NCBI GenBank assembly: GCA_024653345.1
Contig: JANLFV010000005.1
Span: 1-64,000 of the forward strand
From: Candidatus Acetothermia bacterium
GTDB taxonomy: Bacteria > Bipolaricaulota > Bipolaricaulia > RBG-16-55-9 > JANLFV01
Direction of reading: 5' to 3'
DNA: 64,000 bases
Positions within the stretch are counted from its first letter, which is position 1; the number at the start of each line of letters is the position of its first letter. A program made the translations under genes and the position numbers. Under the pieces are notes generated by a model. It did not search any database. It was not told where the DNA came from and saw only the letters and a list, made by a program, of their open reading frames with translations. Positions 1 to 6,553 of this stretch are shown here, piece after piece.

Positions 1-447
1 CTTCCGCTTCTTTCTCAGCCACTCCCCGCGGTTGGTCACCTTGATCCCCGTCCCATCGAGGGCAATCACTACCTCCTCCCCCTCCCGGGGCTCGTAGCCC
101 AGAGCTGGGTCGAGCTCCAGCTTGGGGATCCGCAAGGAGAGGGTGCTGTAATCCGGGGCGGGGATGGAGATCAGCTTTCCTAATCTCCGGGCAAAGCCCT
201 CCAGTTGGCGATAGGGCAGGCTGAAGACCACCCGCAGTGTCCCCAGGAACAAGATCAGGCTATGGGGATATTTGAAGGGCCGCCCGTTCTTTCCCCGGTT
301 TATCTCAAAAAGCTCCTCTTGCCATCCCTGCAGACTCTCCACTGCCAGGAGGATCTCACCCCGCTGGACGAGGTGCTCATTGTATTCCCTCCAGTCCCTA
401 TCAGGCTTCTTCTCCTCGGTCATCGCCCATCCCTCCGCCACCATCAT
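1..447 (-). mobile_element. IS5-family-type DDE transposase, N-terminal part, runs off left edge
   Basis: Read leftward from ATG at 447 (preceded by GGGGAG) the frame stays open to base 1, so the 3' end lies outside the window. The protein has the N-terminal layout of IS5-type transposases: a DWREYNEHLVQRG opening near residues 17-29, a PYRQLEGFARRLG helix, an IPAPDYSTLSLRIPKL segment, then VIALDGTGIKVTNRGEW, whose Asp would be the first acidic residue of the DDE catalytic core. The frame is continuous with the lipoprotein gene upstream. An internal ATG at 423 is an alternative start. The element's left end and terminal repeats cannot be checked here. Family assignment is by recognition of motifs, not by search. 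Confidence 0.82.
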
Positions 448-921
448 AGCTCCCCGGCCCCACTTGCTCAACACAGCAAGCACTTGGAGAAGGGCAACAC
501 CGGGAGGTGGGGACTTCACCTGCACTCGCACGACGAGTTGCCCTTCAAGCTGGGCGACCTCAACAATTTCCGCTTCATACCCGGCAGTAGGTTTCTCACC
601 GAGGAAGAAGGCGATTACCATCTCCCGGCTGAAGTCCACCGGAGGAAGTGGTGGCTTGAATATTCGCCCTGTCACATGTTCCTCCCAAAGGGCTTGCCAG
701 CTTTCTTGGTCCCGAATCACGAGCTCTCGGTGATCTCGGACCCCACTTCGGATCCCTTGATCTAGGGTCTCAAACGGCACTCCAACACTAGGAGGCACAG
801 GGCTCCCTTCATCTCCTGCCTCGGGGATGGAGGTGGAGATGGGCATCAGGCCCTCGCGGGGCAGGCAGCCTGTAAGGGGAAAGACCACGAGGCAGAGGAT
901 TATCATGATAATTTGCTTCAT
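448..921 (-). pseudogene. PrcB-like lipoprotein, C-terminus lost to IS insertion
   Basis: ATG at 921 starts a lipoprotein signal: a hydrophobic run then LTGC with Cys near residue 19. The mature part has a PrcB-like domain with the typical phrases QESWQALWEEH, VDFSREMVIAFFLGEKPTAG and VRVQVKSPPPG. PrcB domains normally continue with a short strand resembling TYPYHIV after the QVL residues. Here the sequence changes after LLQVL at about base 490 and flows in the same frame into the transposase start. I infer that the element inserted here and removed the last 10-20 residues. A GC-rich hairpin separates this gene from the protease upstream on the same strand. Confidence 0.75.
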
Positions 922-945
922 TTTCTCACCCCGAATGAGAGAGCC

Positions 946-971
946 GGGGAGGCGGGTTTCCCCCGCCTCCC
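946..971 (-). terminator. GC-rich hairpin between protease and lipoprotein genes
   Basis: GGGGAGGCGGG (946-956) and CCCGCCTCCCC (961-971) form a perfect 11-bp stem with a 4-base loop. It lies just after the stop of the leftward protease gene and before the lipoprotein start. There is no clear T tract, so it is a terminator or 3'-end stabiliser candidate. Confidence 0.55.
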
Positions 972-986
972 CGTGGATCTTCAGCT

Positions 987-3194
987 TCACCTCGGCTTGG
1001 GCCGGAACTCCCCAGGGGGAATCCCCGGATTCTCTACCAATGGCTTCCGCTGAGCCGCGCTGAGGAAGTATTCCATGCCGTATGGGCCTGGGAAGTCATT
1101 GCCCAAGGTCTGGACCGGCGTGACTGTGGTCCCAGTGATCTGGAAGACCGTCCACCAGTAGCCAGTTCCACTAGCATCGCAGGCCCTGAAAGTCCCGACA
1201 AGGGCGCTCCCTTTGTATAGCCGGACCACAGCGTCGTCGTCACACCAGGATGTTTCTACACCATTAAAGTCGTGCACCGCGAAGGTGTAGGTGCCGGTAT
1301 ATTTGGTCCGGAACACCGTGGTCTCAACGAACGGTGGCCACCAGGGCCGCCACGGTATCTCCCCAGGCTCGTCCCTTAGCAGCCGGGCGAAGGGATGGAC
1401 ATTCAAGTTCCCTCGATCTAGCCAGAACACCATATACTTATTCCGGTCCGGAAGAGTAGGAGGAAGCCAGAGGTAGGAATCAAGGTCCCAATGGTTCCAT
1501 CCTCGTCACTCCAGGACGGCTGTCCAGACATCGCTGGCCTGGGGCTTGGGCAGGGCGAAGAAGGGGAGCAAATTCCAGCACCCCTCGGGAACTGACCAAG
1601 TCCTTTCATCGGCTGTGGTGATGTAGCCAGACTTGGAGGCAGTCACGGTGTAGTCACTTTGGGGTATGTTGGTGATGGTGAAGGTCCCGTCGGCCCGGGT
1701 GGTGGCAGTGGGGGTGATTGTGCCGGACTTTGCGGTCACCGTGGCAGCTCCAAGGGGAAGGCCATTGTTCGCGTCCACGACCAAACCGACGAGTGCCCCT
1801 CCCGCGGGCGGCATCGTCATCTTCGCCGCGAAGGCGCTATACAGATTAAGTTGTTTAACGCCATTCGGGAACGCGTGGCCATTGCATTCGTCAAGGTCGA
1901 CGGGATCACCGGTCGTAGTGAGGAGGTCGGCTACCTGCTGACGAGTCAAGGTGGGCCACTTGCCCCACACTAAGGCCGCCGCCCCGGCCACAAATGGGGA
2001 GGCCATCGAAGTCCCGTCGGACCAGTCATAATTAGGCTCGTAGAACCAAGACCCGGCTACTGGCGTAGTTGAGAAAATCCCCACACCTGGGGCAGCGATG
2101 TCCACGTAATCCCCGTAGTTAGAGAAACATGCTTTGCGGGTCCCTATCCAGCAGACATCTTGCCAGTTCAGCCACTCCTCCCATTTGAGTTCCGTTGCCC
2201 CCACCGCGAGGACATCAGGATAAGCTGCGGGGTAGAGTGGGTCTGTGATATCTTCGTTCCCAGCTGCGGCGACCACTAAGACCCCTTTGGTGTTCGTGGC
2301 ATAATTGATGGCATCGGCGATGTATGGATCTGGCATGTAGCCACCCCAGCTCAGGTTGATGACCTTAACCCCAGAATAGTCGGCGGCATAGACGATCCCC
2401 GCTGCGCCCGCGAAGATCGGGACCCACCATTCGCCGACCCGGATGGCGAGGACCTTGCTCTTCCCGGACACTCCGGCTACCCCAGAGTTGTTGTCGATGA
2501 TGGCGGCAGCGATCCCGGCGACATGGGTTCCATGCCCAGTAGTATCCATTGGGTTCATATCGCCATCATAGTAGTCCGGCCCCTTGATGACCTTGGCCGT
2601 GCCGAGGTCGGGGTGGGTGTAGTCCACCCCGGTGTCCACTACAGCCACGATGGGCGCGCTGGTCGGGAGCACTGAAGCCGCAATCTTATGGAAATCGATA
2701 GCGAACATACCCCACTGCCAGTGGAAGTATCGGTCATTTGCAAAGTGTTCAGGGACAACAGGTTTGGCCTCCCTCCCCAAGAGCTGGTATACATAGTTAA
2801 GCCCGACCGATTCTACATCTGGTTCCGCGGCGAGCTTGCCCTTCATCTCCGTCAAGTCCATCCCAGCTGGAATGCTAACCAGTATGAGCCTCAACCGGTT
2901 GATCCTCCCTCGCAGCACTAGTTTGTGCTTGTTGAGCAGGGCATTGATATTAGTCGTTGTGAATTTATCCGGCTTGAACTTCACAATGAGTTGGTCAGGG
3001 ATGAACTTTATCGCTCGGGCTTCTACCGCTGTGAGAGCGGTAGGATAGGCCCCGGTATCCATCCAAACATCATCATTCACCGCTTCCGAATCAAGGTCCT
3101 GAGGCAACAAACCGTCAAAGTAGGCGCAGCCACCCAACCATGCTACTGCAAGCATCAAGACGGCACATAATACTGAAACAATCCCAGGTTTCAC
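987..3194 (-). pseudogene. S8 (subtilisin) lipoprotein protease with an in-frame TGA
   Basis: ATG at 3194 begins a lipoprotein signal (WLGGC, Cys23). An inhibitor-like N-terminal segment (about 60-135) precedes an S8 catalytic domain with Asp187 (VAVVDTGVD), His221 (GHGTHVAG), Asn313 (AAAGNED) and Ser396 (DGTSMASP). A carboxypeptidase-regulatory-like beta domain follows (about 465-530). TGA at 1506-1508 is codon 563, yet the same frame continues with DLDSYLWLP and ends at 987. That tail looks like the DLDSHL-type C-terminal domain found on other secreted proteases, where a tryptophan is common at the TGA position. So the sequence shows one 735-codon gene broken by a single nonsense codon. Either product could still be a working protease, because the catalytic triad lies before the stop. 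Confidence 0.85.
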
Positions 3195-3531
3195 GGCAGT
3201 CCTCCCTCCTTATTAGACTGATGTGAAGCGATCATTTCGTGCGTTTACGTCACCTCTTTCCCGCGAGAGGTTATTATTCACTCGCAGCTATATCATTATA
3301 CCCGAACATCCAAGCTAGTCATCTCCAAACTTAGATAGACACGGCAGTTTCACCCTTTGACACCCTAGTCTATTGTTCAGCAGGGGGCATCAGTCCAAAC
3401 CCTTGAGCTGGCTCGAGGCGAGGCGGCAGGAGGCCAGGTCGCCTAAGCCGTGTGTCCTGTTGTGCGATCGGATTTCGGGATTAGGCGCTCAGAATTAGAT
3501 TCGGATCACGACCCCATGGAAGCGGCAGAGC
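3195..3531. other. Intergenic, lower GC, likely protease promoter
   Basis: No gene is supported. On the minus strand a TATAAT hexamer (3300-3295) lies about 100 bases upstream of the protease start, with only a weak -35. The leader between them contains a short CCTCT/AGAGG hairpin. The rest shows nothing recognisable. Confidence 0.45.
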
Positions 3532-3711
3532 TCAGGCATCGGCTCTGGCCGGCCTGGGATCCGGGAAGATCTCCTCAGGGACCTTCCCTGTTAGCCTAAG
3601 GTAGAGCGCGTCCGGGCAGAGGGCGATCTCCTCCTCCCAGGCGATGGCCCCGGCCTCATCATCTATCCTGACCGCCTCGAAGAAGGCCCGGTCTTTGCGC
3701 CCCGAAAGAGC
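3532..3711 (-). pseudogene. DUF2442-like protein, C-terminal remnant
   Basis: The leftward frame reads DRAFFEAVRIDDEAGAIAW then CPDALYLRLTGKVPEE, which matches the usual C-terminal half of DUF2442 proteins (FxxVRVD...GxxxWxxxxDxxPDxLY). The frame is open further upstream, but those residues come from a palindromic repeat (3716-3783) and from the end of hicA, so the N-terminal half of the domain is missing. DUF2442 genes often sit beside toxin-antitoxin genes, as here. The breakpoint coincides with the palindrome. Confidence 0.6.
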
Positions 3712-3715
3712 CGCA

Positions 3716-3783
3716 GGGTCAGGTCTTGCAATGAGACATCTCCTGCTGCGCGGCCTGGGATGTTGCAATGCAAGACCTGACCC
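3716..3783. repeat. Palindromic repeat element, copy 1 (complete)
   Basis: GGGTCAGGTCTTGCA (3716-3730) and TGCAAGACCTGACCC (3769-3783) are perfect 15-base inverted arms around a 38-base centre. The 43 bases 3746-3788 recur exactly at 4548-4590. The arms resemble REP-type palindromes mobilised by IS200-like (RAYT) transposases; that link is inference and no such transposase is in the window. Confidence 0.75.
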
Positions 3784-3803
3784 CAACTGCTGAAGCCACG
3801 GGT

Positions 3804-4055
3804 TCAGCCTGTTAAACCCAGACGACGTAGATCTGTTTCGTCCCACCCGATGTCTCCAAGCAGAGCCCGCAGCATCTTCGGGCTGAAGATCTTGCGCCTG
3901 TGATAGTGTATCGCTACGATGCGTGGCCCTTTGCGGAAGACGCGCCGTGATCCCCTACCCTTGCGCAGTTGCCAGCCATCGCGCTCCAGAGCCGCCATGA
4001 GCTCATCCGCGGTGATAGTCTTGATCTGGTCCCAAACCTGAGGAGGCCAGCTCAT
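3804..4055 (-). CDS. hicA: HicA-like mRNA interferase toxin (catalytic His replaced)
   Basis: This 83-residue protein follows hicB with a TGATG overlap, the usual hicBA arrangement. It has the HicA/YcfA layout: ITADELMAALERDGWQLRKG, then GSRRVFRKG, a VAIHYHRRK strand and a KMLRALLGDIGW helix. HicA toxins normally carry a catalytic His at the position occupied here by Arg (GSHH or GSHR in many members, GSRR here). The toxin may therefore be inactive, or His53/His55 may act instead. It is longer than the common 60-75 residues. The gene runs into the end of a DUF2442 remnant frame. Confidence 0.72.
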   Translation of the reverse strand: MSWPPQVWDQIKTITADELMAALERDGWQLRKGRGSRRVFRKGPRIVAIHYHRRKIFSPKMLRALLGDIGWDETDLRRLGLTG

Positions 4056-4333
4056 CAAACCGAGATTGAGACCGGCTTCGTATATATCTGCACGCCGGGG
4101 GGAATAGCTTCCACCACTCCCGTGGGGATGGGATCGCCATCTTCGATGAGGACTTCTAGATAGAGCTGGGCCAGCTCTTGGGCGCGTTGGACGGCTTCAG
4201 CCGCTGTCGCTCCGTCGGCATGAAGCCCTGGCAGCATGGGGCTCCAGGCGTGATAGCGGTCTCCGTCGGGCTCAACGAGAAAGACGATCTGGAAGGTCAG
4301 TGTTCCTGCGTGCGGTTTGAGCTCTTGAGCCAT
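4055..4333 (-). CDS. hicB: HicB-like antitoxin
   Basis: This 92-residue protein has the HicB fold signature: a FQIVFLVEPDGDRYHAWSPMLPGLHADGATAAEAV strand-strand-helix core followed by QRAQELAQLYLEVLIEDGDPIP. It begins at ATG 4333, six bases after GAGGAG. A C-terminal DNA-binding helix is not obvious, so it is the short partial-RNase-H-fold form. It should bind and neutralise HicA encoded just downstream, and the pair probably represses its own promoter at 4454-4483. The two repeat copies flank this pair. Confidence 0.78.
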   Translation of the reverse strand: MAQELKPHAGTLTFQIVFLVEPDGDRYHAWSPMLPGLHADGATAAEAVQRAQELAQLYLEVLIEDGDPIPTGVVEAIPPGVQIYTKPVSISV

Positions 4334-4453
4334 AACAACTCCTCATTCCTTCATCTCATGGCAGCACCAGATCACCCTGAACCATCACGCCGGCAAGCAC
4401 GCAGCAGTCAAGCGCTGCGATCGCGCTCTTCACGTTTCCCGCCTTCGCTTGCA

Positions 4454-4483
4454 ATTGTAGCACTTTCGGCCCCGCGTGGTCAA
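4454..4483 (-). promoter_or_regulatory. Promoter for hicBA
   Basis: TTGACC (4483-4478), an 18-base spacer and TACAAT (4459-4454) on the minus strand, about 120 bases upstream of hicB. Confidence 0.6.
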
Positions 4484-5193
4484 TAGAGCGGGCAGTGCTG
4501 GGGCATCGGGTCAGATACTGTATCGCTCGTCAAGTTGCTACCCCCTCCTGCGCGGCCTGGGATGTTGCAATGCAAGACCTGACCCCAACTCGTTAGCCTG
4601 AGGTAGAGCTTGCTGATGATCAGTATGGATCTAGAACTTGACCCCGGGGGCTTTTCCGAGCCGGTGGGGGCCTCAAGGTAGGGAGCGGCCTCGAACCCGA
4701 ACTGCCTCGCGATCAGATTCCCCGGGAACCGCCGGATCGCGGCGTTATACTCCTTCACTGAATCGTTGTAGCGCTTCCTCGCCACGGCGATCCTATTCTC
4801 CGTCCCCGCCAGCTCGTCCATCAGCCGGATGAAGGTCTGGTTCGACTTCAAGTCGGGGTAGTTCTCTACGACCACGAGGAGCCTCGCTAAGGCCCCGGCC
4901 AGGGCCGCGTCGGCCTCGAGCTTACCCGCAAGGTCCTGCGCCCCGGCATACTGAGTCCGGGCGGTCGCGATCTCCTCGATGATCGTCCGCTCCTGGGCCG
5001 CGAACCCCTTGACCGTCTCCACGAGGTTGGGGATCAGCTCGAACCGCCGCTGGAGCTGGTTGGCGATCTCCGCTTGGCTATTCGAAATCTCCTCACGCAT
5101 CGTCACGAAGCGGTTGTAGTTCCCCACGGTCAGGAAGTAGATGACCAACCCCAGGATCACGACCACGACCGCGACGACCAAGCCCTTCTTCAC
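4480..5193 (-). CDS. lemA: LemA family membrane protein with altered C-terminus
   Basis: GTG at 5193 lies five bases after AAGGAGG and gives VKKGLVVAVVVVILGLVIYF, the single N-terminal membrane helix typical of LemA. The LemA core follows: YNRFVTMREEISNS, QRRFELIPNLVETVKGFA, LKSNQTFIRLMDELAGTENRI, YNDSVKEYNAAIRRFPGN and FGFEAAPYLEAP. LemA proteins normally end a few residues after a KPP motif. Here the frame continues about 45 residues past KPPG through a sequence that includes the second 43-base repeat, so the last native residues and stop codon are lost. An open frame continues upstream of 5193 but has no family similarity. Function of LemA is poorly known. Confidence 0.85.
   Translation of the reverse strand: MKKGLVVAVVVVILGLVIYFLTVGNYNRFVTMREEISNSQAEIANQLQRRFELIPNLVETVKGFAAQERTIIEEIATARTQYAGAQDLAGKLEADAALAGALARLLVVVENYPDLKSNQTFIRLMDELAGTENRIAVARKRYNDSVKEYNAAIRRFPGNLIARQFGFEAAPYLEAPTGSEKPPGSSSRSILIISKLYLRLTSWGQVLHCNIPGRAGGGSNLTSDTVSDPMPQHCPLY
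4548..4590. repeat. Palindromic repeat element, copy 2 (partial)
   Basis: These 43 bases are identical to 3746-3788. The outer arm is represented only by a short TCTGACCC-like echo near 4510. Just beyond, 4592-4609 matches 3590-3607 in 17 of 18 bases, the segment that encodes LYLRLT in the DUF2442 remnant. Confidence 0.75.
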
Positions 5194-5212
5194 CTTCGCC
5201 TCCTTGTGAGGG

Positions 5213-5241
5213 AGTCTAGCGTCTGGCCTAGGGCTTGTCAA
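5213..5241 (-). promoter_or_regulatory. Promoter for lemA
   Basis: TTGACA (5241-5236), a 17-base spacer and TAGACT (5218-5213). The predicted mRNA start is near 5206, next to the SD. Confidence 0.7.
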
Positions 5242-5252
5242 AGGCGGCCGAC

Positions 5253-5280
5253 TTGCAGCCGCGGGGGCTTTTGGTATATA
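5253..5280 (+). promoter_or_regulatory. Promoter for the aminotransferase
   Basis: TTGCAG (5253-5258), a 16-base spacer and TATATA (5275-5280), divergent from the lemA promoter. Confidence 0.45.
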
Positions 5281-5323
5281 TTCGGGGTGCGAGGTGACTC
5301 TAATTCTTAACAGGAGGCCGGGA

Positions 5324-6553
5324 ATGGATGAATTGTTCTCCCGACGGACGCGGGCCGTCAAGCGCTCGGAGATCCGCGAGCTGTTGAAGCTGGCGGAGCG
5401 ACCGGAGGTGATCTCGTTCGCGGGCGGCTTCCCCGACCCCGCGACCTTTCCCCATCGCGAGCTGGCCGCGGTCGCCCAGAAGGTCCTGGGCGAGGACTAC
5501 GATCGCTCGCTCCAGTATGGCGCCACTGAGGGGGACCGGCTCTTCCGCGAGGCGGTCTGCGAGTGGCTCGGCCGGCAGGGGCTTGCGCTCTCCCGGGAGG
5601 AGGTGACGGTCACCAGCGGCTCGCAGCAGGCGATCGACCTGATCTGCAAGGTCTTCCTCGACCCCGGGGATGTGGTCTTCTGCGACCTTCCCACCTACCT
5701 CGCGGCCATCCAGTCCTTCACGGCCTTCGAGGTCGAGAAGGTGGGGATCCCCCAGCGCGAGGACGGGATGGACCTGGAGATCCTCGAGGAGAAGATCGAG
5801 GAGGTGAGCCGCCAGGGGAAGCGGGCCAAGCTGATCTACCTCGTCCCGGACTTTCATAATCCCACGGGGATCACCATGAGCCTGGTCAAGCGCCGCCGGG
5901 TCCTGAAGATCGCCGAGCGGCATAACTTGGTGATCATCGAGGACAACCCCTACGGCCAGGTCCGGTTCGAGGGCGAGCCGCTCCCGATGCTGAAGAGCCT
6001 CGATCGGACGGGAAGGGTCGTCCTGCTCCTCACCTTCTCCAAGATCCTCTGCCCCGGCCTCCGGCTGGCGGTGATCGTCGCGTCACCCAGAATCACCGAG
6101 CAGATCGTGAAGCTCAAGCAGCCCGCCGACCTCTGCAGCTCCTCCTTCACCCAGCGGCTGGCCTACGAGTTCATGACCAGATACGACTTTGCGGCGCACA
6201 TCGACGAGATCCGCGCGCTCTACCGGGAGAAGCGGGACACGATGCTCGAGGCACTCGAGGCCTACATGCCCAAGCATCCCGGGATCCACTGGACCAAGCC
6301 CCAGGGCGGGCTCTTCGTCTGGCTCACCCTCCCGGAGTTCGTCGACACTCGGGAAATGTTCCCCCGCGCGGTCGAGCGGAATGTGGCCTATGTGGTGGGC
6401 TCGGCGTTCTTCGTCGACGGGAGCGGGCAGAATACGATGCGCCTGGCCTTCTGCGAGCCGACCCCCGAGCTGATCCGCGAGGGGATCAGGCGCTTGGCCG
6501 AGGTGATCGAGGCGGAGCTGAGCGTCGCCAGCGCGGCCGTCGCCTCTAAGTGA
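5324..6553 (+). CDS. PLP-dependent class I/II aminotransferase (LysN/MocR-like group)
   Basis: ATG 5324 is preceded by AGGAGG. The 409-residue product has the fold-type I aminotransferase landmarks: ISFAGGFPDPATFP at the N-terminus, LQYGATEGD, VTSGSQQAIDL, YLVPDFHNPTG, IIEDNPYGQVRFEGE and the PLP lysine in LTFSKILCPGLR. This set is typical of 2-aminoadipate/aromatic/multisubstrate transaminases acting with 2-oxoglutarate in the cytoplasm. The exact amino-acid substrate cannot be read from sequence. It is a single gene converging on the VWA operon, with an 8-base tail overlap. Confidence 0.9.
   Translation: MDELFSRRTRAVKRSEIRELLKLAERPEVISFAGGFPDPATFPHRELAAVAQKVLGEDYDRSLQYGATEGDRLFREAVCEWLGRQGLALSREEVTVTSGSQQAIDLICKVFLDPGDVVFCDLPTYLAAIQSFTAFEVEKVGIPQREDGMDLEILEEKIEEVSRQGKRAKLIYLVPDFHNPTGITMSLVKRRRVLKIAERHNLVIIEDNPYGQVRFEGEPLPMLKSLDRTGRVVLLLTFSKILCPGLRLAVIVASPRITEQIVKLKQPADLCSSSFTQRLAYEFMTRYDFAAHIDEIRALYREKRDTMLEALEAYMPKHPGIHWTKPQGGLFVWLTLPEFVDTREMFPRAVERNVAYVVGSAFFVDGSGQNTMRLAFCEPTPELIREGIRRLAEVIEAELSVASAAVASK

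Noticed and set aside
1506-1508. TGA in the protease as selenocysteine
   Set aside because: No SECIS-like hairpin directly after the codon was evident, the family has no Cys or Sec there, and a Trp codon would fit the alignment better.
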